Shown piece after piece: positions 38,001 through 47,353 of a stretch of 64,000 bases of DNA. Under the pieces are notes generated by a model. The model had not been told where the DNA came from and made no database searches. It worked only from the letters and a program-made list of their open reading frames with translations. Numbering within the stretch: the stretch's first letter is position 1; each line of letters starts with the position of its first letter. The translations under genes were made by a program, and so were the position numbers. Source of the stretch: Actinostola sp. cb2023 (taxonomy: Eukaryota; Cnidaria; Anthozoa; Actiniaria; Actinostolidae); NCBI GenBank assembly GCA_033675265.1, contig JAUJYZ010001267.1, forward strand, positions 186,001-250,000. The letters are read 5' to 3'.

Positions 38001-41000
38001 GGTAGTGTAACGATCACATATGTCATTGATTTGGGTGAATTTGGATAAATTTTATGCAATTCAAAATAAGTTATAGGGCATTTTATGGTCCAGCCTCGTT
38101 TCCATGCTGTCATGCTCACGTGACCAGCTTTGTTACTTAAAAGTTTCTTAGTTGTGTCAGATACACTTATATGTAAAGTATGAGTAATTTCAGTAACGAT
38201 TTGTTGCAATTAACGATGGTTATATCGCATTTTATGGACCAGCCTCGTTTCCATGCTGGGCCATATACGTCACATTTTAAACCTTCCGTAGCGGCCGTCG
38301 GTACGAGTTACAAAATTGCCGACAACATGTTTCTTGTTCCTTAGTGTCCCCTTAACACATCTAGATAGGTGGCTTGCTTTCAGCACAAAATTCCCACGGG
38401 ACTTTCTTTTACGACATTTGCTCCCTGACTAAATATAAAATTCTTGAATATTGACGAGGAGGAGGATGAAGATGTCGAAGGACGGATACGAGAGTTTATG
38501 AGAGACCAATTAAGGTACAATGATCACGACATGGTTGAAATACAGCGTATACATAGGAATGGCAAAAGAGTTGGATCCAAACCAAGACCAATATTGGCCA
38601 GGTTCTTACGGTCAAAAGATTGCGAGAAGATTCTATCCCTTGGTTATCGTCTTAAGGACACAAATTACCAAATGTTCACTGACCTGCCTTACGAATTGGT
38701 CGTAAAACGGAAATCGCAGATGTCAACCTTTAAAAAGGCTCGCGCTAACAAAATACCAGCGTCGTTTAGTAAATCCGAGCCAGACAAGCTCTTCATCAGA
38801 GGTAAATTATGGCCGGTGGGTCAAGAACTCATAATTTAGAATTGAAATTCATTTATGATTGTCTCTATTTTTTGTTGATACAAGCATCTAATCATTAACC
38901 AGCGCAAACGATTGTTTTAAAATCTATGATTAGGCGGAGAGGAGACAAATCTGCGCAAAAATGACTGTCCCGTTTAAATCAGCGTCACGTTTGTGTTTAT
39001 ACGTGTCTACAATAGTCTTCTTAAGACTTAGACTTAGTTATTTTTGTGCCACTGCCAGTTTTGCCAGTTACATGTATCTAAAGCACACAATTATGATGCT
39101 CAATGAATACATTTAACTTTAAAATATTATCACTAAACGTCCGAGGCCTAAGGGAATATAAGAAGAATAGAAAGATGTTCAATTGGTTCAGTAAACACGA
39201 AGCTAATAATGGTATCACCTTTATGCAAGAAACGCATAGCACTTCAGATGTAGAAAACGAGTGGTCGAAAAGAATAGGGGGTAAATTAGTTATGTCACAT
39301 GAGACTTCCAACAGCAAAGGTACAGCCATATTATTTGGAAGTAATTTAAGTTATTCAATCAAAGACCAAATTGTGGATAAAAATGGGAGATATGTGATAG
39401 TGTTGTGTGAAATACAAGGTAATAATTTCTTACTCATTAATTCATATCTTCCAAATTATGAAAAAGAGCAAGTAACTCTTTTGAAAGAGATTTTAGAAAT
39501 AATTAACAACGTTGAATGTCCGATTGATACTTTCATTATCTGGGGAGGCGACTTTAACTTCATATTTGATATTGATCTTGAAGCTTCGGGTGGCAACCCA
39601 TCTCTTAAGTTATGTTCTATTGAGACCATGGAATCAATCATGCTCGAATGTGATCTTTGTGACATATGGAGATTGCGCAATTTAAGTTTGAAACATTTTA
39701 CTTGGAGAGGTGTTGCCCAAGGCCGATCTAGTAGAGTAAATAAATTCCTACACCGCAGACTAGATTTTTTCTTTGTATCTGATGAATTACAACCTTATGT
39801 TAAAAAATGCGACATTATTCCAGCCCCTTCAACAGACCATTCAGCTATAACATTGCAGCTACAATCATTTCATGAAGACAGAAGAGGGCCTTCTTTCTGG
39901 AAGTTAAATAACTCGCTTCTCGAAAGAGAGGAGGGTTGAAACTTCCAGATTTTGGTGCTTGTCTTAAAGCGAATCGAGTTAAATGGGCAATACAATTAAT
40001 AGAATCATCTAAAAAGGAACCAACGACATGGAATATTATCCCTTCAGCGTATCTCGAGCCAATTGGGGGATTTCAAAACAATTACATGTCAATTTTGACC
40101 CTTTAAGGATACCGGAAAGCATCTCTCCTTTTTATAAAAAGGTTTTAATAAGCTGGGCTGAAGTTGCGAAAGATAATATTAGTAATGATCCGTCACTAGT
40201 TTTTGACCAATTTTTATGGAATAATAAATACATACAAATTGATCGTAAATCGGTGTTTTATAAAGATTTCTCAAAAATTAACCTAAACAAAGTTGTGGAC
40301 CTTTGTGACCAAAATGGTGAATTTACGTGGTCACACGCTAAGAACATGGGATTGAAAGATAGTGAGTTCTTGCAATGGGCTGGAATAGTTCACGCAATAC
40401 CGGCGGAATGGAAAAAAGTCTTGAAAGAAAGAAACATTGTTAATAATGAAAGTCAAAGAAAGAGATTTATACAGCTAGGTAATAAGAAAATTGAAATAGA
40501 AAAGGTAAAAAAACAATCCAGATTTATCAATGGCTTATCAGCTTGAAATTCAAATCGCCGTCTTCCCAGACTAATGTAAGCAATCGTATAAATCAGAATT
40601 GTCAATTAGATTGGGAGAAAATTTACAGTAGAATATATAAAACCTCCATTGATACTTATTTAAGGTTGTTTCAATATAAGATACTCAACAACATTCTGTA
40701 TCTTAAAGTGTATATGACACGAATTTTTTTATTTTGAAAATCGATTATATATGAGGTGAATAGTGGGATGGTACAATATTTTATGATTTGAGCTTCGCAT
40801 TTGCGAGTTATAAAGGTTTGAAATCGTGATATTGTAATTTGGTGACGTCAGATTGTTTTTAATTTATTATACAAAACCGTCCTTGTGCAAATTATTAACA
40901 TTTTTAATCTGGCAAAAAGTTATTCTACAACTTATATAAATGATGTTAAACTTGTTTTTCTATTTCAGAAAAGAATGCTACTTGAAATAATAGAAATAAG

Positions 41001-44000
41001 TTATGGAAAAAAACAATCTGACGTCACCGAATTAGCATAACTCGCAAATGCGAAGCTCAAATCACAAAATACTGAAACAATCCCACTATTCACTTCATAT
41101 ATAATCGATTTTCAAAATAAAACAATTCGTGTCATATACACTTTAATCGCGACCTTCATCGTTTTAAAATAATTGATGATTCATCATGTTCTTTTTGTCT
41201 ACTCAATCAGGAAACAATTGACCATCTTTTTGTTGAATGTATAGAATCAAAAAATTATTATTTTCAAATACGTAATTGGTTAGAAGATTTTGATATTATC
41301 CTACCTGAATCAAACAAATCTAATATTATACTAGGTGTAGAGGATAATGTAATACATTTTATTATCTTAATTTATAAGTTATCCTTATATAAAGCAAGAG
41401 AGAAAGGAAAAGTGCCTTCTCTATCTCTGTTTAAAAATGTATTAACTCAATATGAAAAATTAGAACAGAGAATGGCCCGATCAAAAAACATATTTTCCCA
41501 ACATCAGAAAAAATGGAGCAAAATAATCAATGCTTTACGATCTTAATAAATAATAAGGTAACGTACTGGCAAAGGGTACGGGGGGGGGGGGGGGGGGGGG
41601 GGGGGGGGAGGGGAGTTTATTTTATTTTACTGTTGTTTACTAGTTATCAATTTTCAAGTTGTAGTATCTGTAAAAACCGTATTAATAACAAATTGTTACA
41701 ATGTCATATTGAAGTTGTAAAGGTTTTTGCAATAAATATTTATTAAAAAATAATAAATAAATAAATAAAAAAAAGTCAATGCATCTAATTAAGCAGTCTA
41801 GAAAGCAATTTTCAGCTAAATTCATTAAAATCAAATTATATTCTTTAAAAGTCTGTCATGATAAATCTATATTTTTTCCATTATGCAGGCATGTCAACAA
41901 GCCATGGAAAATGAGCGGCTACTCATTGTTCTTGTAATCGACAATGTTTCTGATATAGAGACGTTTGCATTTTTAAGGTGAATATAAACAAAATGCTATA
42001 GAGGAGGTAATTGCATATGTCATAATGCATCTAATTAAGCAGTCTAGAAAGCAATTTTCAGCTAAATTCATTAAAATCAAATTATATTCTTTAAAAGTCT
42101 GTCATGATAAATCTTTTTATTTTTCCATTATGCAGGCATGTCAACAAGCCATGGAAAATGAGCGGCTGCTCATTGTTCTTGTAATCGACAATGTTTCTGA
42201 TATAGAGACGTTTGCATTTTTAAGGTGAATATAAACAAAATGCTATTGTGTATTTTATTTGTAATGGATGGATTTGAGATTCTCACTGCATACTAGCTAT
42301 ATATTTCAGGTACCATATTTAATTAAAAGGGAGAAATACTGATGAAAGGACTTCCTTCTTTGAACAGATAAATAGTTTCGAATGTCCCTTCTTGTGGTTC
42401 GGAGAGGAGGACATTTAGAGACAGCAGAGTGTAAGATTAATTAATTGTATTAATTGTAATTGTGGGGATATAATCTTATACTAGATGGGATAACGATAAG
42501 TTGTGTCAGCTAATTCTGCATGAGATATACATGTATATAATAGAGATCAAATTGCTAACACAATTTATTTACTGAAATTGCTAATTTTCAAGCCCGAGTG
42601 TCACTGAGTGCGTTCTAAGAACGTCTTGGTTGTATTAATTAAATTTAGCTTTGTTTTACAATTTTTAATGAATTATTTATGCTGTACATGTATATTTCTT
42701 TCAGCAGACATTTGATCCAGGGACATCTCTTTTGTGTGCCCCTTGTGGGGGAAATATGGTGACAATTGGAAAGGACATGACTGGTAAGCCAAAATATGTG
42801 TCTGATATATATATAAAATATATTTACTAGAAATACAAAAAATAATTATTTATTTATACATGTACCAAAAAAATATATTAAACATTAAATTATTGATTAT
42901 AAACTGTATTTAAGGAGCCTAGTTAGTCTGTTGTATTGCCGCACCTGACGAGAGAGGACCGGTTGGCCCTCTCGAAACAGAACTGTAGTGCCAATGCCAT
43001 CGTAATAAATTTTCCTTTACATTATTGAATTATATATATATATATATATATACAGTCATTTGCAAAAATTATTATGGCCGCCACGGTATATCAATATATC
43101 AATATATCGGGTGCATCACTAATACTATTAAATGAAGCAAAATTTACAAACAACAAACGTAAGACTAAAATAAACATTATACTAAATATTTCTAACAACT
43201 TTGCTGGCGTTAACCCGTTTTAAGGGGAGTTTTCGATTATTTAATTACCCATAATGCACCTGATATATTGATATACTCGATACTTCGTAGCAGCCAGAAT
43301 TTATGCAATTGACTGTATATATATATATATACACCTGTTTTCAAAAACGTTGACCAAACAGAAATAGTGAAATAGCAAAATAGCAAAATAGGAATTTTAA
43401 TTACCTTATTAACATCGGAAACAAAGGTAAATCATTCAAGCAGAAAACAACTGCGGTGCAGACATGCCGAAAGCATACTCGGAAGACCTTCGAAATATAA
43501 TTATATGGGCAAAATATCTGCTTCTGCAGGTATTTAGTACTACTGGTACTAAATAAAGTCTATGTCTATGTCTATGTCTATGTTCTGCAGAAAGATGAAG
43601 AAATTTTACTGCAAATATTTTTATTTCTAAAAGTACTGTTAGCAAAATATGTCGACGATATGCTAGACACAGCGCCTTGTCAGGCCGGCCTAATGGCTGC
43701 ACAAGTTGTTGTCACGAGTTATTATTATTGCATCTCCACGAAGAGTATCTTCTAATACATAGCATTTTAGAGAAACCCGATTTACGGCTTCATGAACTAG
43801 CTGGAGAAAAGAGAATCGACTGGATCGATATCAGAGATTGTAGGTAGAGGTAGAGGTAGAGGTAGCTTTCGGGTAGCCATTATTTCGGGCAGCTAAAATA
43901 CATGAATAATTGAAGGCGATCGCGAAATTCGTCGTAAACACAACCGTGGAATTTAATAATTTTCATAAGACTTAAATAAGACTTCTGAATAAATGTTCCT

Positions 44001-45017
44001 GTTCGACTGAGTTATTGTATATACAGAGCTTTCATCTTAAATGCTTGTTACTGTTCTTGTCATTTCCGTTTACCAATATGTTTCTTTCGGGAATTACTAG
44101 AAATTTAAATTACTAGAAAGGTCTCAAAATTAACGTACGGTATTCAGTTTAAATGCTTTCCCATTCTTTCCTATGTTAATAAGGTGCCGTTAATTAAAAT
44201 TCCTATTTTGCTATTTTGCTATTTTGCTATTTCTGTTTGGTCAACGTTTTTGAAAACAGGTGTATATATATATATATATATCAGTAGAATAATAGTGGAG
44301 ATCCAAGACAATCAACTTGTAACTGTATATATATATATATTGATTGTTAGATAGATTACATTTTCTGTATCAATAATTTACAATACATAAAACATACATG
44401 TATGTACATGTATTTTGTTTCTTTTGTGTTGTATATTAGATATTTCATCCAATCGTAAATCACGAAACACCAAAACAATAGCCAAGAAAGGCTTCAAGTT
44501 TTTCATTTTTCTGACATAGAATTTGTGTTATTAATTGTATTAAAACTCATAATAGTTTTCACTAAAAGGGAATCAATTAGTAAACTACAGAAAAATAAAT
44601 GCGCTACCTGATGGAGTTATGGTAAATTTTCATGTTTTAGCCAATGAGGTGGAACTAAACAATATCACAATTAACAAATTTCTGCATTCCTTGCCGTTCA
44701 GGCCTGCCTACAACTTCTTACTCTCATGATCATTACTTACCAGTAAATGAACGTTTTTGTGTTTTCTTTTTGAAACTACAGACGATGGCAGTTTCCAAGA
44801 AACATTGGAAAATGCTAAGCTGAAATTGGTGCACTTTAACAAAGAAAGGTGAGTAAAAATTTAAACAAAATGAAAAATATCAAAAATAAATCTTAGATTT
44901 TTAATTTGTTCTGTGCATGCATGATGCTTTTATAGAAGACAGCAAAGAGAGAGAAAACAATTAATGCAGGAACAGGATGAAAATTATAAAAAGTCACAAG
45001 AGCTGGATAAAAATAAG
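29067..45017 (+). CDS. Gene C: many-exon gene with a possible UAS-like segment and coiled coil (partial)
   Basis: Small exons with matching phases: 29067-29154 (Ser/Thr-rich), 29832-29882 (TAGRTRRSASINFGIR), 30393-30437 (acidic), 31447-31476, 31717-31754, 34234-34301 (TEKALFTATCEDVVVFRG), 41889-41977 (MENERLLIVLVIDNVSD), 42705-42783 (CAPCGGNMVTIG), 44782-44848 and 44936-45017 (MQEQDENYKKSQELDKNK). The last motif resembles the EEQDxAY coiled segment of FAF1/FAF2, and the 41889 exon resembles the start of a UAS thioredoxin-like domain. FAF proteins recruit p97 to ubiquitinated cargo, but no UBX domain is in the window. A few joins (31754 to 34234, and 41977 to 42705) are unresolved, so exons are probably missing. 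The gene has no clear start and may continue past 45017. A transposon-derived gene is the alternative. Confidence 0.4.
32486..32613. mobile_element. 128-bp TTAA MITE nested in the 32389 element
   Basis: It is bracketed by TTAA at 32482-32485 and 32614-32617. The arms GGATTACCAAAAAGATTGGT and ACCAATCTTTCTGGTAATCC are inverted copies that continue inward, so most of the element is fold-back. Confidence 0.8.
33251..33810. mobile_element. 560-bp TTAA MITE nested in the 32389 element
   Basis: TTAA flanks lie at 33247-33250 and 33811-33814. The TIR AGGGGGACTAGTACGTAAAT is exact at both ends, and the arms extend over 200 bp with few mismatches (both contain CAGTGACGTCACTG). A diverged relative lies at 58196-58729 and shares TTTAGCTGAAACTTCACTGA. 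Confidence 0.9.
34702..38434. mobile_element. 3727-bp DNA element with about 490-bp TIRs and 3-bp target duplication
   Basis: The element 34705-38431 has tips TAGTCAGGGAGCA and TGCTCCCTGACTA and is flanked by AAT at 34702-34704 and 38432-38434. The arms 34705-35192 and 37938-38431 are near-identical inverted copies. The interior is decayed coding DNA on the minus strand: LCAIGADNALKHINRSMK at about 35878-35825 and YWKRVVWSLRKRKDPVKK near 35630-35570, with a string of other broken segments up to 37170. That protein type recurs in uncharacterised invertebrate genes that I cannot name. A fold-back element (37220-37522) is nested inside. Confidence 0.8.
37220..37522. mobile_element. Fold-back MITE inside the long-TIR element
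   Basis: AATTCAAAAAACGTTGTCTT (37229 onward) is complementary to the segment ending at 37508 that contains GACAACGTTTTTTGAATT. The pairing continues through TGTTGCATATTG and GACCGAAGTGCAT, giving arms of about 75 bp around a loop of about 135 bp. Confidence 0.75.
39103..41545 (+). pseudogene. LINE ORF2 remnant: endonuclease and C-terminal zinc knuckle, reverse transcriptase deleted
   Basis: 39103-39938 encodes an EEP-type endonuclease: ILSLNVRGLRE, FMQETHS, IWGGDFNF, RRLDFFFVS and STDHSAI are its standard motifs. At about 39930 the frame jumps to GLKLPDFGACLKANRVKWAI, which lies C-terminal to the RT domain in L1-type ORF2. The whole palm and fingers, with the catalytic YADD block, are therefore deleted. 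The C-terminal part continues with frameshifts to LNNILYL. It resumes after the MITE at 41147 as NRDLHRFKIIDDSSCSFC and TIDHLFVEC, a zf-RVT-like CCHC motif. The stop is at 41543-41545. The protein cannot be active. Confidence 0.8.
40707..41142. mobile_element. 436-bp TTAA MITE in LINE ORF2
   Basis: It is bracketed by TTAA at 40703-40706 and 41143-41146. The TIR AGTGTATATGACACGAATT and long arms (ATCGATTATATATGAGGTGA and its complement) make most of it fold-back. Removing it with one TTAA rejoins the LINE frame from NNILYL to NRDLHR. It shares GAGTTATAAAGGTTTGAAAT-like sequence with the element starting at 45129. Confidence 0.9.
41996..42242 (+). repeat. Second copy of a 247-bp tandem duplication containing a gene C exon
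   Basis: 41996-42242 repeats the DNA at 34291-34321 joined to 41775-41995, which is the same locus split by the LINE. It includes the intron piece beginning CTATAGAGGAGGTAATTG and a whole 89-bp exon (41889-41977 and 42136-42224). The two exon copies differ at one silent site (CTA versus CTG). Each enters in phase 0 and leaves in phase 2, so including both would shift the frame. Confidence 0.9.
43052..43316. mobile_element. MITE, CAGTCATTTGCAAA family, copy 3
   Basis: The ends are ACAGTCATTTGCAAAAATTA and inverted GCAATTGACTGT. It has the same internal blocks as the copy at 16944-17289, including TTACAAACAACAAAC and TTAATTACCCATAATG. It is flanked by (TA)n. Confidence 0.85.
43332..44262 (+). 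mobile_element. Deleted Tc1/mariner-type element with TIRs
   Basis: The TIR CACCTGTTTTCAAAAACGTT continues to about 60 bp at both ends and is flanked by TA. Inside, ATGCCGAAAGCATACTCGG opens MPKAYSEDLRN, the typical N-terminus of a Tc1-like transposase. Further on come ISKSTVSKICRRY (HTH) and LEKPDLRLHELAGE. The DDE domain is missing, so this is an internal-deletion derivative. Frames are broken by small indels and by a 53-bp insert at 43530. Confidence 0.8.
43530..43582. mobile_element. 53-bp retro-insertion (non-LTR 3' tail) with 8-bp target duplication
   Basis: TTCTGCAG at 43522-43529 and 43583-43590 flanks GTATTTAGTACTACTGG, then ACTAAATAAAGTCTATGTC, then TATGTC repeats. An AAATAAAG-(TATGTC)n end is typical of LINE or SINE 3' tails. 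This is an extremely 5'-truncated insertion in the Tc1-like remnant. Confidence 0.75.
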
Positions 45018-45124
45018 GTACAGTACAATCAAAAACCAAAACATGTTATCATTATTATCATGTTATTATATAGACAACCAATGGATATGAGCAAGCGTAC
45101 GTACGCTATGATTGGCTACTCCAC

Positions 45125-46060
45125 TTAAAGTGCCTATCACCCCTATGAAATTGTTTTAAAAATCTGTTCAATATAAGCTGAATAGTTGGTGGGTTCAGTG
45201 TTTTGTGATTTGAACCTTGCGTTTATGAGTTATAGAGGTTTGAAATCTCAATTCACTCATGTTCGTTGCCATCGTGAGTCGAACTCTGCCGGTCTGACGT
45301 AATTTAGCGGGAAAGTTTTAAATTTATTTGTGGATTTCTCTCACCAACCAATCAAATTTCGCTCACCATTGTTTACTTCAATAGCCAATGAAATTCGATT
45401 AAATTTCAGGGTTTACCAGAGCCCACGACCAACCCAATGACGAGTGGGCACTGGGTACGAGAATGGGGTCTTCTGGTTTGTCCCTTACCAGTTAAGGCCT
45501 GGGTCAGGAGCTTTAAAACGTTTAAGCGTGACTAGAGATAACTAGACGAAACTTGGCACAATAGAATGAAGAAAACGTTAGGACAACTATACTTCATTTT
45601 AATGGTTAGAGTGATCACGTCACCACGTGATGTCATTAGTTATTCATAGAAAATTTGATTTATTCTCCGCTCACGAGTTTTATCTACAAATACAAGCTGA
45701 TGTACACATCTTACTTCAATTACCGAGTTCTACGAATATCTGCCTACAGAATAGGAAATGTTCCTTTATATTTATTTTACCAACATGACAGTACAATATC
45801 TCTACCCAGCATGTTATTCAGCTCTATCAGAAGCATTGATTTTGATATTAACATTTTTGCCACTTACCAAACTCGAAAGCGGATCCACGAATTAGTGTTT
45901 TTCTTGAATATGACATCATAGATCACGTGACCACCATAAAAATTTTAAGGATGTCAAAACTAACAAAACATGTAAATATGACTTGAAAATGTATTTCCAT
46001 AGTCAAGCAATTCTTCATTCTGTCCTCAAGGTCAAACCCAGGCCTTTTAAAACTTTTGAG
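45125..46060. mobile_element. Cluster of TTAA-associated MITE sequences
   Basis: TTAA at 45125-45128 is followed by AGTGCCTATCACCCC, a Kolobok-like tip. The body (GAATAGTTGG, then GAGTTATAGAGGTTTGAAAT) is related to the 40707 MITE, but no matching right end was found. Between about 45493 and 46052, TTAAGGCCTGGGTCAGG faces ACCCAGGCCTTTTAA with diverged arms (ATGAAGAA and CACGTGATGTCAT blocks), a second inverted-repeat element. The 1-kb stretch has no gene. Confidence 0.55.
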
Positions 46061-46708
46061 CAGATCATTCGATTTTTTGTTAGAAAGCTGAGAAGGGTCT
46101 GGGTACGAGAATAGGTCACGTGGTACAATATCACTGGTCTTTCAGGTGGACGCGATTTCGAGCTATGGCCCGGTGAATCTTTAGAAGTGTCCAATTTAGA
46201 TCGAACTTAAATTATTATATTGCTTGAAATTTTTACCGACCCCCAAGTTGGAGATAATTACCACAGCATTCACTCATTTATATAATTACAGTTTTTATAG
46301 AGAATGTGGCTTCAAAAAATGTATAGCTGTCATATTTACACGGCGATTTCGTGACCTAAGGCCTTGACCGAAATCGATCCCCCTTTTCCCCCGGTGAGAT
46401 CTCGATTTACACTAAAAAATGACGTATTCAGCGGTTTCTCTCGCTCTGTGCATGCGTACATATTGAGCAATGTTATTAAAAATGGCGTGTATTTAAAATG
46501 GAATCTTCGAGCTTCCTGTAGGTATTAAAATCGAGTTTTTACGACAAGTAGAAGTGTTTTGTTTTTAGAATTTAGTGAAAAGGATCTACTAGAGGGGTTT
46601 TCGGGGACGAAAAGGATCTGTGCGTTTAAAGTGATCTAGAAAGCTTCTATTTTAACCATTATTTACGGACTCGGCTTCCACGTGTACTGGCATATTCGCT
46701 GAGACTTC
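46061..46708. other. Interval upstream of gene D
   Basis: No supported coding region. It is presumably the 5' flank of gene D. No element with clear ends was recognised. CTCTAGTAGATCC-like and poly-A tracts are the only notable features. Confidence 0.35.
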
Positions 46709-47134
46709 TTGTTAAAAAAAACATTTAAATTGAGCGGACGAAAACAGAATATAAAGTGGACTCGCTTGGTTTCACTTGGGGAAGTTGCTGCTGGAAGCGT
46801 GGGGGAGAACAGTCCATGGATTCGCAGTTCAGAGGGGCATAATTACTTAATACGGCCTGGCTATAAAGCGGAGAGATCAATAGCCTTAGCAAGTGGGGAC
46901 GTTTGCCAAGTATTTTGTGAGGTAATCAAGCCACAGATTGTGCCTTTATTCAAGTGTACCTGTGAGGAGAAATCAGTGGAAGTTATTGCTACAACTCCAA
47001 CACAAGCAGCAAATAATTTCCTAGAAGAGCTGGGATTACAGACAAAAAAGCACTGATCAGGTCGTAACTTTTTTGTTTTTTTAAGAAAAGAGGTTATTAC
47101 CAAGCTCAAAGTCGATCTGGTTTCAGAAAATAAT

Positions 47135-47186
47135 AATAATAATATTAATATAATAATAATAATAATATTATTAATAATAACAGTAA

Positions 47187-47218
<32 letters not shown>

Positions 47219-47318
47219 TTACTACAAAATGTACTACTACTACTACTACTACTACTAGTGCTACTACTACTACTAGTGCTACTACCAACTGCTACTACTA
47301 CTAATAATAATAATAATG

Positions 47319-47352
<34 letters not shown>
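47135..47352. repeat. AAT/ACT compound microsatellite
   Basis: AATAATATTAATA-type repeats, then (ACT)n and (AAT)n, separate the two copies of the gene D N-terminal domain. It probably marks an intron. Confidence 0.9.

Positions 47353-47353
<1 letters not shown>

Larger units (their letters stand above)
34342..38839 (+). pseudogene. LINE ORF1 (L1-type nucleic-acid chaperone), split by a 3.7-kb insertion
   Basis: The frame opens MAEGVNDKLD, has a TAA at 34372-34374, then a heptad-rich coiled coil (IEVSLTQLEERTATLEVSE). A 1-nt shift in an A-run near 34605 leads to KMKDLYLEAYSRREN. The insertion 34705-38431 falls in this codon context. Beyond it come NIDEEEDEDVEGRIREF and IHRNGKR, then ARFLRSKDCEKILSL and KKARANKIPASFSKSEPDKL, corresponding to the RRM and C-terminal domains of L1 ORF1p (Transposase_22). 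Excising the insert with one AAT restores frame exactly. The product would be an RNA-binding trimer in the LINE RNP. It is non-functional here. Confidence 0.8.
34314..41780 (+). mobile_element. L1-like LINE with two nested insertions
   Basis: The LINE runs 34322-41774 and ends in an ATAAATAAATAAAAAAA tail. The flanks GTCATAAT (34314-34321) and GTCAAT (41775-41780) are an imperfect target duplication. The undisturbed target is preserved at 42019-42026 in a duplicated copy of the locus. ORF1 and ORF2 remnants are described separately. Embedded in it are a long-TIR element (34705-38431) and a TTAA MITE (40707-41142). A poly-G tract lies in the 3' UTR at 41581-41608. Confidence 0.85.
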
